From: Oceanibacterium hippocampi
Lineage (GTDB): Bacteria > Pseudomonadota > Alphaproteobacteria > Sneathiellales > Sneathiellaceae
Assembly: GCF_900172325.1 (NCBI RefSeq)
Contig: NZ_FWFR01000004.1
Span: 186,001-250,000, forward strand
Length of the DNA: 64,000 nucleotides
Direction of reading: 5' to 3'
The translations under genes were made by a program, and so were the position numbers. Below are positions 51,627-59,754 of this stretch, piece after piece (the stretch's first letter is position 1; every line of letters begins with the position of its first letter). The notes below the pieces were generated by a model. That model saw nothing but the letters and a program-made list of their open reading frames with translations. It was not told where the DNA came from and did not search any database.

Positions 51627-52541
51627 ATGACATACCCGCGCGACATGATCGGCTATGGCGGGCATCCGCCCGATCCGCGCTGGCCGGGAAAGGCCCGGAT
51701 CGCGCTGCAGTTCGTCCTCAACTACGAGGAGGGCGGCGAGAATGCCGTCCTGCACGGCGATCCGGCCTCGGAAATCTTCCTGTCGGAGATCGTCGGCGCC
51801 CAGCCGTTCGAAGGCGCCCGCCATATGTCGATGGAATCGCTGTACGAATACGGTTCGCGGGCCGGCGCCTGGCGGATCCTCGACCTGTTCCGTTCGCGCG
51901 GCCTGCCGCTCACGGTCTTTGCCGTCGCCATGGCAGCCGAGCGCAACCCGGCGGTGATCGAGCGGGCGCTGAAGGACGGCCACGAGATCGCCAGTCACGG
52001 CTATCGCTGGATCAATTACCACGGCATGCCGGAGGCGCTCGAGCGCGAGCATATGGAACGCGCGATGGAGATCCTGACGCGGATCACCGGGACCCCGCCC
52101 GAGGGCTGGTATACCGGCAGGACGAGCGAGAATACCCGTCGGCTGGTCGCCGAACATGGCGGCTTTCTCTACGACGCCGACGATTATTCCGACGATCTGC
52201 CGTTCTGGAGCCGGATGGTCGAGACGCCGCACCTGGTGGTGCCATACACGCTCGATACGAATGACATGCGTTTCGCCACGCCGCAGGGGTTCAATTCGGG
52301 GGAGCAGTTCTTCGCCTATCTTCGCGACGCTTTCGACGCGCTCTACGAGGAGGGGGCGGAACATCCGAAAATGCTCTCGGTCGGCCTTCACTGCCGGTTG
52401 ATCGGCCGTCCTGCCCGGATCGTCGCGCTCCGGCGCTTTCTCGATCATGTCGCGCGCCATGACCGTGTCTGGATCTGCCGGCGCGTCGACATCGCCCGCC
52501 ACTGGCGGGAACATCACCCCTGGCGGGGAGAGGCGCGATGA
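51627..52541 (+). CDS. puuE: Allantoinase, PuuE type (polysaccharide-deacetylase fold)
   Basis: 304 residues. The NodB-like domain shows YPRDMIGYGGHPPDPRWPGKARIALQFVLNYEEGGENAVLHGD, a segment characteristic of PuuE, and GHEIASHGYRWINYHGM with the metal-type histidine. It hydrolyses allantoin to allantoate without the dinuclear metal centre of AllB. A ribosome site GGGGAAGG lies immediately before 51627. It overlaps uraD by four bases. Confidence 0.94.
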   Translation: MTYPRDMIGYGGHPPDPRWPGKARIALQFVLNYEEGGENAVLHGDPASEIFLSEIVGAQPFEGARHMSMESLYEYGSRAGAWRILDLFRSRGLPLTVFAVAMAAERNPAVIERALKDGHEIASHGYRWINYHGMPEALEREHMERAMEILTRITGTPPEGWYTGRTSENTRRLVAEHGGFLYDADDYSDDLPFWSRMVETPHLVVPYTLDTNDMRFATPQGFNSGEQFFAYLRDAFDALYEEGAEHPKMLSVGLHCRLIGRPARIVALRRFLDHVARHDRVWICRRVDIARHWREHHPWRGEAR

Positions 52542-53071
52542 GCATGCATCCCTTTCGCGTGGCGCCGCCGAGCGCGCTCGACCGCGCCGGGTTCGTTGCC
52601 CGCTATGGCGGCGTCTACGAGCATTCGCCGTGGATCGCCGAACGCGCCCATGACGGCGGGCTCGGCGCCGAGGCCGACCATGCCGAGGGACTGTCGGCGG
52701 CGCTTCGCGCGGTTGTCGAGGCGGCCGGGCGCGAGCGTCAGCTCGCCCTTCTCCGCGCCCATCCGGATCTTGCCGGCCGGCTCGCGGTTGCCGGCGCGCT
52801 GACCGCCGAGAGCACGTCCGAGCAGGCCGGGGCCGGGCTCGACCGCTGCACGGCCGAGGAATTCGCCCGTTTCCAGTCGCTTAACGACCGCTATACAGGG
52901 ACGTTCGGTTTTCCCTTCATCATGGCGGTGAAGGGATACGACCGGCGTGCGATCCTCGGGCAGTTCGAGACGCGGGTCGGAAACGATCCGGAGACCGAGT
53001 TCCGGACAGCGCTCGACCAGGTTCACCGGATCGCGCTGCTACGCCTGATCGCCATCGCCGAGGAGGCCTGA
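52538..53071 (+). CDS. uraD: OHCU decarboxylase
   Basis: 177 residues, all-alpha. The family hallmarks are LLRAHPDLAGRLA (catalytic His), SEQAGAGLD, FQSLNDRYTGTFGFPFIMAVKG and ILGQFETRVGNDPETEF. It decarboxylates 2-oxo-4-hydroxy-4-carboxy-5-ureidoimidazoline to S-allantoin. Its partner UraH lies at 33957. It is coupled by ATGA to puuE. Confidence 0.95.
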   Translation: MSMHPFRVAPPSALDRAGFVARYGGVYEHSPWIAERAHDGGLGAEADHAEGLSAALRAVVEAAGRERQLALLRAHPDLAGRLAVAGALTAESTSEQAGAGLDRCTAEEFARFQSLNDRYTGTFGFPFIMAVKGYDRRAILGQFETRVGNDPETEFRTALDQVHRIALLRLIAIAEEA

Positions 53072-53076
53072 GACCC

Positions 53077-54087
53077 GTGACAACGACCGATACCAACCTG
53101 CCGGATTTCGCGACCCGGATGGTCAACCTCGCCTCGCCGCGCCTCGGCACCGTGGCCGTCCGCGCCTCCGATGAATTCTTTGCCGCGAAGGAACGGATGC
53201 TGGCCGACAGCGAGCCGGTCTTCATCGCCGACAAGTATGACGACCACGGCAAGTGGATGGACGGCTGGGAGAGCCGCCGGCGGCGCGACGGTGGCGAGGA
53301 CTGGTGCCTGATCCGGCTCGGCGTCGCCGGGATGATCCATGGCGTCGATATCGATACCCGTCACTTCACCGGCAACTATCCGCCGGCCGCCTCGATCGAG
53401 GCCTGCGCCGGCGAGGCGGAGCCGGGGCCCGACGCGGTCTGGACGCGGATCGTCGCGCCGACCGCGCTCGGGCCGGGCGCCCGGCATTTCGTCGCCGTCG
53501 CCGAGCAGGGCCCGTGGAACTGGGTGCGCGTCACCATGCACCCGGACGGCGGGATCGCGCGGCTCCGTCTCTATGGCCAGCCCGTGCGCGACTGGTCGAC
53601 GGCGAAGCCGGACGAGGAGGTCGAATTGTCCGCGTTGCGTAACGGTGGCCGGGTGGTCGCCTACAACAATGCCCACTACGGCAATGTCTGGGCGCTGCTG
53701 ACCGAAGGCCGCGGCCGCGACATGGGGGACGGATGGGAAACCCGGCGCCGGCGCGAGCCCGGCAATGACTGGCTGATCGTCGCCCTCGGCACGCCGGGCG
53801 TGATCACTCGGATCGAAGTCGACACGGCACATTTCAAGGGCAATTTCCCCGATCGCTGTTCGCTGCAGGCGGCGCTGGTCAAGGACGGGCTGCCCGACAG
53901 CGCGGTAGTCACCCAGGCGATGTTCTGGCCGGGACTTGTCGACGAACGGAAACTCCGGGCGGACAGCATTCACGGTTTCGATGGGGCGGACATTGCCGCC
54001 CTCGGGCCGGTCAGCCATGTGAAGCTCAACATCCATCCGGACGGCGGGGTGAGCCGGCTCCGGATCTTCGGCCGGCCGGCCGGATGA
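53077..54087 (+). CDS. alc: Allantoicase
   Basis: 336 residues from a GTG start. Two internal repeats are visible: GWESRRRRDGGEDWCLIRLG...VDIDTRHFTGNYPPAASIE and GWETRRRREPGNDWLIVALG...VDTAHFKGNFPDRCSLQ. These are the two allantoicase jelly-roll domains. It splits allantoate into ureidoglycolate and urea. The stop overlaps the next gene by four bases. Confidence 0.95.
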   Translation: MTTTDTNLPDFATRMVNLASPRLGTVAVRASDEFFAAKERMLADSEPVFIADKYDDHGKWMDGWESRRRRDGGEDWCLIRLGVAGMIHGVDIDTRHFTGNYPPAASIEACAGEAEPGPDAVWTRIVAPTALGPGARHFVAVAEQGPWNWVRVTMHPDGGIARLRLYGQPVRDWSTAKPDEEVELSALRNGGRVVAYNNAHYGNVWALLTEGRGRDMGDGWETRRRREPGNDWLIVALGTPGVITRIEVDTAHFKGNFPDRCSLQAALVKDGLPDSAVVTQAMFWPGLVDERKLRADSIHGFDGADIAALGPVSHVKLNIHPDGGVSRLRIFGRPAG

Positions 54088-54605
54088 GCGCCCCGGTCAC
54101 CATTCGCCCGCAGCCCCTGACCGATGCGGCCTTTGCCCCCTACGGAACGGTAATCGAGACCGCGGGCGCGGAGGCAATCCCGATCAACCAGGGCACGACG
54201 ACGCGCTTCCACGCACTTGCCGAACTGGACACGGCGGAGGACGGCGGACGGGCGATCCTCTCGGTATTCCGTGCGACGTCACGGCCAGCGCCGATTGCGC
54301 TGCGCCTGATGGAGCGCCATCCGCTTGGATCCCAGGCCTTCGTGCCGCTCGTGCCCCATGACTGGCTGGTCGTGGTCTCGCCCGCCGAACGGCCCGGCCC
54401 GGCGGATCTCGTTGCCTTCCATGCGCGCGGCGACCAGGGCGTGCAATATGCCCGCAATGTCTGGCATCACCCGTTGCTGGTGCTGGTGCCCGAACAGGAT
54501 TTCCTGATCGCCGACCGGGCCGGTCCCGGCGAGAACCTGGAGGAAGTCTGGTTCGCCGATGGGGCGCATGCGGTGCTCGACATCGCGCGGCTGACCGGCA
54601 CGTGA
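54084..54605 (+). CDS. allA: Ureidoglycolate lyase
   Basis: 173 residues, cupin-like. Typical segments are FAPYGTVIE, PINQGTTTRFHAL, SVFRATSRPAPIALRLMERHPLGSQAFVP and ARNVWHHPLLVL. It releases glyoxylate and urea from ureidoglycolate, the last step of the pathway here. No urease gene is present in the window, so urea use must be encoded elsewhere. Confidence 0.94.
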   Translation: MSAPVTIRPQPLTDAAFAPYGTVIETAGAEAIPINQGTTTRFHALAELDTAEDGGRAILSVFRATSRPAPIALRLMERHPLGSQAFVPLVPHDWLVVVSPAERPGPADLVAFHARGDQGVQYARNVWHHPLLVLVPEQDFLIADRAGPGENLEEVWFADGAHAVLDIARLTGT

Positions 54606-54624
54606 GAGCCGCGTCCCGCGCCGT

Positions 54625-55542
54625 TCAGGCGGCGTATTTCGGCACGCCCCCATTGTGGAATTCATAGAAGATGCGACTCTGGCCGATGACCCGGACCGCC
54701 TCCTCCATGCGTTCCAGTTCGCCGCGCCCGCGCTGGGAGAAGGGGATGACCGTTTCCGAACGGTAGCGGGCCCCGGAATCGCTCTCCCCGGTCCAGTTGC
54801 CCTGCCACTGGATCTCGGCGATGCGGTTCACCCGCCGCCATTCCTCGACCCGTTCCGCGACCCAGCCATGGATGCACCAGAAGGTCGGGTTGACGTGACT
54901 GGAATAGGGATCGCCGAGATAGTCGTATTCTGGGTCGTCCCAGTAGGGATCGATCGATTGCGGATCGCTGGCGGACGGATGGGGGCGGATCCCCTCCGGC
55001 TCGTCCGCCCAGCGCAGGTGAAGGACGTTGTGGACGGTCGCCTCGATCAGCGCGCCATACTGGCCGAGGGTCAGCCGGCGAAGGGTCTCGGGCTCGCGAT
55101 AGAAGCCCTCCCAGCTCATCAGCGTGCCGCGATAGAAGGACGCGCTCTTGATGGTGATCAGGTAGAGATTGAAGTCGAAGGATCCGGTCTCCCAGGCGGC
55201 CGGCACCGGGAACTCGGGATCGTCCGGCCAGGGCAGCGAGCGCCAGCAGGGCAGCGCGGCCGGGTGTGGCGTGTTCAGGCCCCGCATCCAGCCGCCGACT
55301 TCCTCGAGCATCAGCCGGTGCATGAACAGGAAATCCTCGCCCGCGTTGTTGTCGAGCAGGAGTTCTCCGTTCGGGCCCTTGGCCGGCCGCGGCGGCTGCC
55401 AGCCCAGCTCGGCAAGCCGCTGTCGGGTGGTCGCCGGGTAGCGGTTCCAGTTGTTGCGGATCTGGTGCCACAGATAGTGGCGGAGGCGGCGGCGGCGTTC
55501 GGCGAGACGCACGGTAATCGCGTGGGGCAGTGAATCCGTCAT
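54625..55542 (-). CDS. Tyrosinase-like (type-3 copper, PvdP-like) protein
   Basis: 305 residues, no signal peptide. CuB-type ligands are clear: H171-x3-H175 (TVHNVLHLRW) and H225 in HVNPTFWCIHGWVAERVEEWR, which aligns with the tyrosinase pattern DPxFWxHHxxxDxxWxxW. The CuA end shows EDFLFMHRLML (H75), equivalent to FLPWHR. The histidine expected nine residues before it is N66, so the CuA site looks incomplete; H22 or H26 could be the first CuA ligand. It could hydroxylate/oxidise phenols, or be a copper protein with altered chemistry. Start at 55542 follows GGAG. It is divergent from a YcaO gene and convergent with allA, from which it is functionally distinct. Confidence 0.65.
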   Translation of the reverse strand: MTDSLPHAITVRLAERRRRLRHYLWHQIRNNWNRYPATTRQRLAELGWQPPRPAKGPNGELLLDNNAGEDFLFMHRLMLEEVGGWMRGLNTPHPAALPCWRSLPWPDDPEFPVPAAWETGSFDFNLYLITIKSASFYRGTLMSWEGFYREPETLRRLTLGQYGALIEATVHNVLHLRWADEPEGIRPHPSASDPQSIDPYWDDPEYDYLGDPYSSHVNPTFWCIHGWVAERVEEWRRVNRIAEIQWQGNWTGESDSGARYRSETVIPFSQRGRGELERMEEAVRVIGQSRIFYEFHNGGVPKYAA

Positions 55543-55666
55543 GTACATTCTCCGGCTCGGGCGGGCCGATACTGGTTGATGGACCCCGCGCGAGGCGGCA
55601 ACGACCGCCCGCGCGTCGCCTGCCGGGCATTGCCGGCTGAGGCTTCCGGGAGTGTTGCAACCGCAA

Positions 55667-55693
55667 CGTGAGCCGAGCGTGAATCGCGCTTGG
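55667..55693. repeat. 11-bp-spaced direct repeats in the tyrosinase-like/YcaO divergent promoter
   Basis: CGTGA occurs at 55667 and 55678, exactly 11 bp apart, with a degenerate third copy (CTTGG) at 55689. SARP regulators bind direct repeats with an 11-bp period, and a SARP-type gene lies at 57270. An adjacent GTTGC/GCAAC inverted repeat (55654-55667) overlaps the edge. Confidence 0.35.
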
Positions 55694-55725
55694 CGGGTTG
55701 CCGGCGCCGCCGCTATCGTCGGGGC

Positions 55726-57168
55726 ATGGAACGTGACGCCGTGCCGGTCTTGAATATCTTCCACATTGCCAGGCGCGTGCTGGCCTTGCTTCAGGGGCGT
55801 GACGGGACCGTCGGGACACTCGCCCGGGCGATCGGGATAGGCCCCGACCTCATCGCTCCGGCCTGCGAACTGCTGGCACTGTTCGGTTACGCCGAGGGTG
55901 ACGGGGCAGGTCGCTATCGCCGGTCATCGGCCCTGGCGCGTCCCGGTTCGCCGGAAACGCTGCTCGCGCTGGCGGCGCGAATGACGCGGCTGTTCCGCCT
56001 GCCGTCCGGCGATATGCCTGGCGGCTTCTTCTTCGGCGCCGAACTCGATCCGGCCGCCTTCAGGATCGGTGCGGCCGGGGACGCTGCCGCCGGGGTTGGC
56101 GGAAAGGGCGATAGTCTGCTCGCCGCCTTCGAGAGCTGTCTCGGGGAAGCGGCCGAACATGTCGCCCTTCACAGTCCTGCGCCGGCGGCAGCCTCGACCC
56201 GGCCGCAGCCGGAATCGGTACCGCCGGACGGCTGGACGGCGGCCAACTGGCGGGCGGCGTATCGCTGGATGCGGGACGGACTGGGGGCCGACCCCACGCG
56301 AATCGAGGCGATGCCCTGGCTCGCCGCCGAAGGCGACGACGGGCGCGCCCTTCCGATCCCGGCACCACTCATTCTCCGGCAATCGGCCGGGGATTGTCAG
56401 GAAGCCGACAGCAGCGGCCTCGCCGCCGGTCCCGATGTCGCCTCGGCGCGGTTGCAGGCGCTGCTTGAGGCGGTGGAACGGGATGCGGTCATGCTCTGGT
56501 GGCATGGCGGACGACCGGCGCCGGCGCTTGTCCTCGACCGCGACAACGCGGCCGCCCTCGACACCTTCGCGACCGAGGCGCGCGGCACCGCGATCCCGGC
56601 CCGGCGGCACTGGTTCCTCGATCTCACGAGCGATATCGCCGTGCCGGTGGTCGCGGCGCTCTCCGCGGGCGCGGACGGCGGGGCGGTTGCCTATGGGTTC
56701 GCCGCCGATCCGGATCCGGCGATCGCCGCGCGGCGGGCATTCATCGAAATGGGACAGTTCGAAATCGCCCGGACGCTGGCCATCATGAAGCGCGCGCAAT
56801 CGGGTGACGCGGCACTCGGCGCGACCGACCGGGCCCATATCGAGGGCGGCGAGCGGCTCAGCCTCGAGGCGTTTCCGAGGTTCGCCCCGAGCGCCCCTGC
56901 AAAGCCGGTCGCGGCGCGTCCGGATTTCGACGGCGACAGCGACGACGACGGGGCGGGACGCTTCGCCATGGTGCGCGATGCGCTTGCCGCCGCCGGATAC
57001 GCGGCATTCTTCGTCGATCTCACTCGACCCGACATCGCGGTCCCGGTGTTCCGTGCCATCGTTCCGGGGCTGCAGTCGGCCAGGGTCGCCTGGCGATCCC
57101 GTCGCCTTGCCCGGGTTCGGAGGGAAACGGGCCCGTCGACGGGCAATATGCCGGCCCTTTTCTACTGA
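55726..57168 (+). CDS. YcaO-domain protein (candidate peptide cyclodehydratase/thioamidation-type ATPase)
   Basis: 480 residues. Residues 1-70 look like a winged helix (IARRVLALLQGRDGTVGTLARAIGIG...GYAEGDGAGRYRR). The YcaO core follows: GGKGDSLLAAFESCLGEAAEH (126-145), SSGLAAG (229-235), ARLQALLEAVERDAVMLWW with metal-type E248 and E251, DLTSDIAVPVV, AARRAFIEMGQFE and PVFRAIVPGLQSAR near the end. YcaO enzymes use ATP to activate backbone amides in azoline/thioamide/amidine formation. No E1-like/ThiF partner or TfuA is nearby, and the C-terminal PxPxP of many azoline YcaOs is absent (it ends MPALFY). The winged helix might serve as a leader-binding element. It is divergent from the tyrosinase-like gene and 101 bp before the SARP gene. 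Confidence 0.72.
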   Translation: MERDAVPVLNIFHIARRVLALLQGRDGTVGTLARAIGIGPDLIAPACELLALFGYAEGDGAGRYRRSSALARPGSPETLLALAARMTRLFRLPSGDMPGGFFFGAELDPAAFRIGAAGDAAAGVGGKGDSLLAAFESCLGEAAEHVALHSPAPAAASTRPQPESVPPDGWTAANWRAAYRWMRDGLGADPTRIEAMPWLAAEGDDGRALPIPAPLILRQSAGDCQEADSSGLAAGPDVASARLQALLEAVERDAVMLWWHGGRPAPALVLDRDNAAALDTFATEARGTAIPARRHWFLDLTSDIAVPVVAALSAGADGGAVAYGFAADPDPAIAARRAFIEMGQFEIARTLAIMKRAQSGDAALGATDRAHIEGGERLSLEAFPRFAPSAPAKPVAARPDFDGDSDDDGAGRFAMVRDALAAAGYAAFFVDLTRPDIAVPVFRAIVPGLQSARVAWRSRRLARVRRETGPSTGNMPALFY

Positions 57169-57269
57169 TATGCAGACAATCGGTGAAATGCGCGGCGGAT
57201 CGCGATAGAGTTACCAAGTATTACAATTCGACGTTGTCAGTCGGTCGCGCCTGAAGGGGAGGTCGCGGT

Positions 57270-59300
57270 TTGGCCGCAGTAACACGTGTACGGGGGGCAC
57301 GGAACGGCATTCTGTTGCGTGTGTTCGACGGCTTTGCCCTCGAATCCACGATCAGCGGCCGTGCCGAAATCAAGAACCGGAAGGCGGCCGCGCTGCTTGC
57401 CTACCTGGCATTGCATCCCGAACGCGCCGAAACGCGCGAGCGGCTGGCCGGCCTGTTCTGGAGCGACAGCAGCGAGGACCAGGCGCGGGGCTCGCTCCGG
57501 CAATGCCTCCGGCAGCTTCGACGAACTTTCACGGAACTCGGTTTCGACGGGTTCGATCCGGCCCGGCAGCGCGTCGCGCTGGTCGCCGACGGCCTCGAGA
57601 CCGATCTGGTGCGGATCTCGACGCAGTTGCGCGACGGGATCATCGATCCCGGTTTGCTGACGGGCACGGTCTCGCCGGATCGCATCCTCTACGGCTACGA
57701 GGGTCTGGACCAGGCATTCGCCACCTGGCTGCAGGTCAACCGCCGGCAATGGCAGGATCAGTTCGTCGAGCAGTTGCAGGTGCTGTTGCGGGCGAGGGGT
57801 CGTGAGCCGGAGTTGCGCGTCCGCGCCGCGCAGGTCCTGACACGGATCGACCCCTCGCACGAGGAGGCGCAGCGCTTCCTGATCCGGACACTGGCGGAAG
57901 AGGGCAATGTCTCGGCGGCGCTCAGGCAGTACAACGAGCTCTACGATCTGCTCGATCGCGACTACGACATGGAGCCGGCGGACGAGACGCAGGCGCTGAT
58001 CGCCGAGATCAAGTCGGGCAGCTTCCGGCCCGAACCGGAAGTCGCCCTCTCGACGGTTCCCGATGGCGGCCTCCGCCCGGTATCCGGCAAGCCGGCGCAT
58101 CTGCCGCGTATCGAGGTCGACCGGTTCCGCCGCGGCGGCCCGGGCATTGACGGTGACTACCGCATCGAGGGGTTCCGTCGCGACATCATCTCGTCGCTGG
58201 TCCGTTTCCGCGAATGGGTGATCGTCGACGGCGAATATGCGGGCGACAACCAGGCGGCCGGCCGGGCCGGCGCCCCGGATTACGTCCTAGATGTCAATTA
58301 CGCCGATGCCGATGCTGCCTTCCGTCTCGTTGTCACGCTCAAGAACCTGCGGAACCAGGAATTCATCTGGAGCGATCGCTACACGCTCGATCTTGGCAAC
58401 TGGCTGGCGACGCAGCAGGAAATCGTCCAGAAGATCGCCGCGGCGCTCGACGTCTATCTGTCTGCCGATCGCATCGGCGGCGCCTGCGAGACGCCGGACG
58501 ACAAGCTCGACGCCTTCGACCTCTGGCTGCGCGGCCAGAGCCTGCTGAACGACTGGCGCCCGGAAACCGAGAAGCAGGCGGAGGAACTGTTCCGCCGCAC
58601 GATCGAGCGCATGCCCGGCTTCGCACCGGCCTACAGCAGCCTCGCGAACATCTACAACAGCCGCCATATCGCGCTGCCAGGCTACCGGCGTCAGAAGGCG
58701 CTCGAACAGGATGCGCTCAGCCTCGGCCGCAAGGCCGTTCAGCTCGACCCGCTCGACGCCCGCGGCCAGCTGACGCTCGGCTGGTCATCGATCCTCGCCG
58801 GCCAGTTCGACCGGGGCGAGTTCCATTTCGACCTCGCCAACCAGTTGAAGCCGGCCGATCCGGCGACGCTGATCTCGTCCGCGCACGGGCTCGCCTATTG
58901 CCATCGCTGGGATACGGCGAAGGAAGGCGCCGACCTGGCCATGCGGCTGACCCCGGCAGTGCCGCCGGTTTTCTGGGGCTATCTCGCCGGCATCCACTTC
59001 CTGTGCGGCGATTTCGAGGGCGCGGTCGCGGCGGCGGAGGAATCCGGCGACGCCCTTTCTATCATCTCCAACGGATGGATGACGGCGGCGCTCGCCCATC
59101 TCGGCCGCTTCGACGAGGCGCGGGCCGCCGGACGACACTTGCTGAAGCGGATCGGCGCGAACTGGCTCGCGCAAGACGAACGGGACGATGCCTCGATGAT
59201 CGCCTGGTTCGTCCATATCTTCCCGTTCCGCAGCGGCCGCGACCGGGAAAGATTGCAAGGCGGGCTCGAGATTGCCGGCCTGCCGGTCCGGCGCGACTGA
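57270..59300 (+). CDS. SARP-type transcriptional regulator (HTH-BTAD with C-terminal TPR region)
   Basis: 676 residues from a TTG start. Domain order: OmpR-like winged helix (about 12-100; LRVFDGFALESTISGRAEIKNRKAAALLAYLALHPE), bacterial transcriptional activation domain (about 105-250; RAAQVLTRIDPSHEEAQRFLIRTLAEEGNVSAALRQYNEL), a middle alpha/beta region (about 280-395; RRDIISSLVRFREWVIVDGEY...YVLDVNYADADAAFRLVVTL) and TPR-like helices to the end (FAPAYSSLANIYNSRH; AGQFDRGEFHFDLANQL). SARP proteins are often cluster-situated activators of natural-product genes. It is positioned between the YcaO gene and the convergent small-protein/peroxidase pair. Confidence 0.85.
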   Translation: MAAVTRVRGARNGILLRVFDGFALESTISGRAEIKNRKAAALLAYLALHPERAETRERLAGLFWSDSSEDQARGSLRQCLRQLRRTFTELGFDGFDPARQRVALVADGLETDLVRISTQLRDGIIDPGLLTGTVSPDRILYGYEGLDQAFATWLQVNRRQWQDQFVEQLQVLLRARGREPELRVRAAQVLTRIDPSHEEAQRFLIRTLAEEGNVSAALRQYNELYDLLDRDYDMEPADETQALIAEIKSGSFRPEPEVALSTVPDGGLRPVSGKPAHLPRIEVDRFRRGGPGIDGDYRIEGFRRDIISSLVRFREWVIVDGEYAGDNQAAGRAGAPDYVLDVNYADADAAFRLVVTLKNLRNQEFIWSDRYTLDLGNWLATQQEIVQKIAAALDVYLSADRIGGACETPDDKLDAFDLWLRGQSLLNDWRPETEKQAEELFRRTIERMPGFAPAYSSLANIYNSRHIALPGYRRQKALEQDALSLGRKAVQLDPLDARGQLTLGWSSILAGQFDRGEFHFDLANQLKPADPATLISSAHGLAYCHRWDTAKEGADLAMRLTPAVPPVFWGYLAGIHFLCGDFEGAVAAAEESGDALSIISNGWMTAALAHLGRFDEARAAGRHLLKRIGANWLAQDERDDASMIAWFVHIFPFRSGRDRERLQGGLEIAGLPVRRD

Positions 59301-59332
59301 GCGCGACGGCCGGCCGGTCCAGGCGGGATTCC

Positions 59333-59719
59333 TCAGCGGCAGAGATTGAGCGTGTATTCCCCGACCCGGAAATAGAAGACCTGTTCCGGCGTCAGCTTGG
59401 TCGAGCCGTTGGCAATCCGCTCATACTCGCCCGGCAGCGGATAGCTGCGCTGCGGGTCCTCCCGGACCGCGTCGAGCGAGGCCTGGACCAGTTCCTTAGG
59501 CGGAATCATGAAATGGACTTCCTCCAGCGTGCTCCGCCGGAAATGGATCTTCTTGAAGTTTTCCGGGACGATGCAATCGAGATGCTCGCGCAGGAAGTCC
59601 GGCCAGTCCTCTGGCCGCTTCGGCGGCGGCGGGCTGACGTTCTTCGGATCGATGGCCATCTTGACGAAATATTCGCCGACCTTCACCAAGTCCCGTGCAA
59701 CGATCTTGCCGTTCTTCAT
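59333..59719 (-). CDS. Small protein with a nitrile-hydratase-leader-like segment (candidate RiPP precursor or accessory)
   Basis: 128 residues, no signal peptide or known domain I can name. Residues 50-75 (IVPENFKKIHF...STLEEVHFMIPP) resemble the conserved leader core of nitrile-hydratase-related (NHLP) precursors, in which a P-x-n-V-x(E/D)-T-x-H-h-h-L/I-P pattern precedes the core peptide. A Pro-rich stretch (29-34) and the C-terminal EYTLNLCR with a single Cys near the end are notable. There is no double-Gly cleavage site. It starts 35 bp after the peroxidase stop with a good GGGGGAG site, so the two are cotranscribed. Alternatives are a peroxidase chaperone or an unrelated orphan. Confidence 0.5.
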   Translation of the reverse strand: MKNGKIVARDLVKVGEYFVKMAIDPKNVSPPPPKRPEDWPDFLREHLDCIVPENFKKIHFRRSTLEEVHFMIPPKELVQASLDAVREDPQRSYPLPGEYERIANGSTKLTPEQVFYFRVGEYTLNLCR

Positions 59720-59754
59720 GTCCAACTCCCCCGTTTGACGTGACGTGGTGCCGT

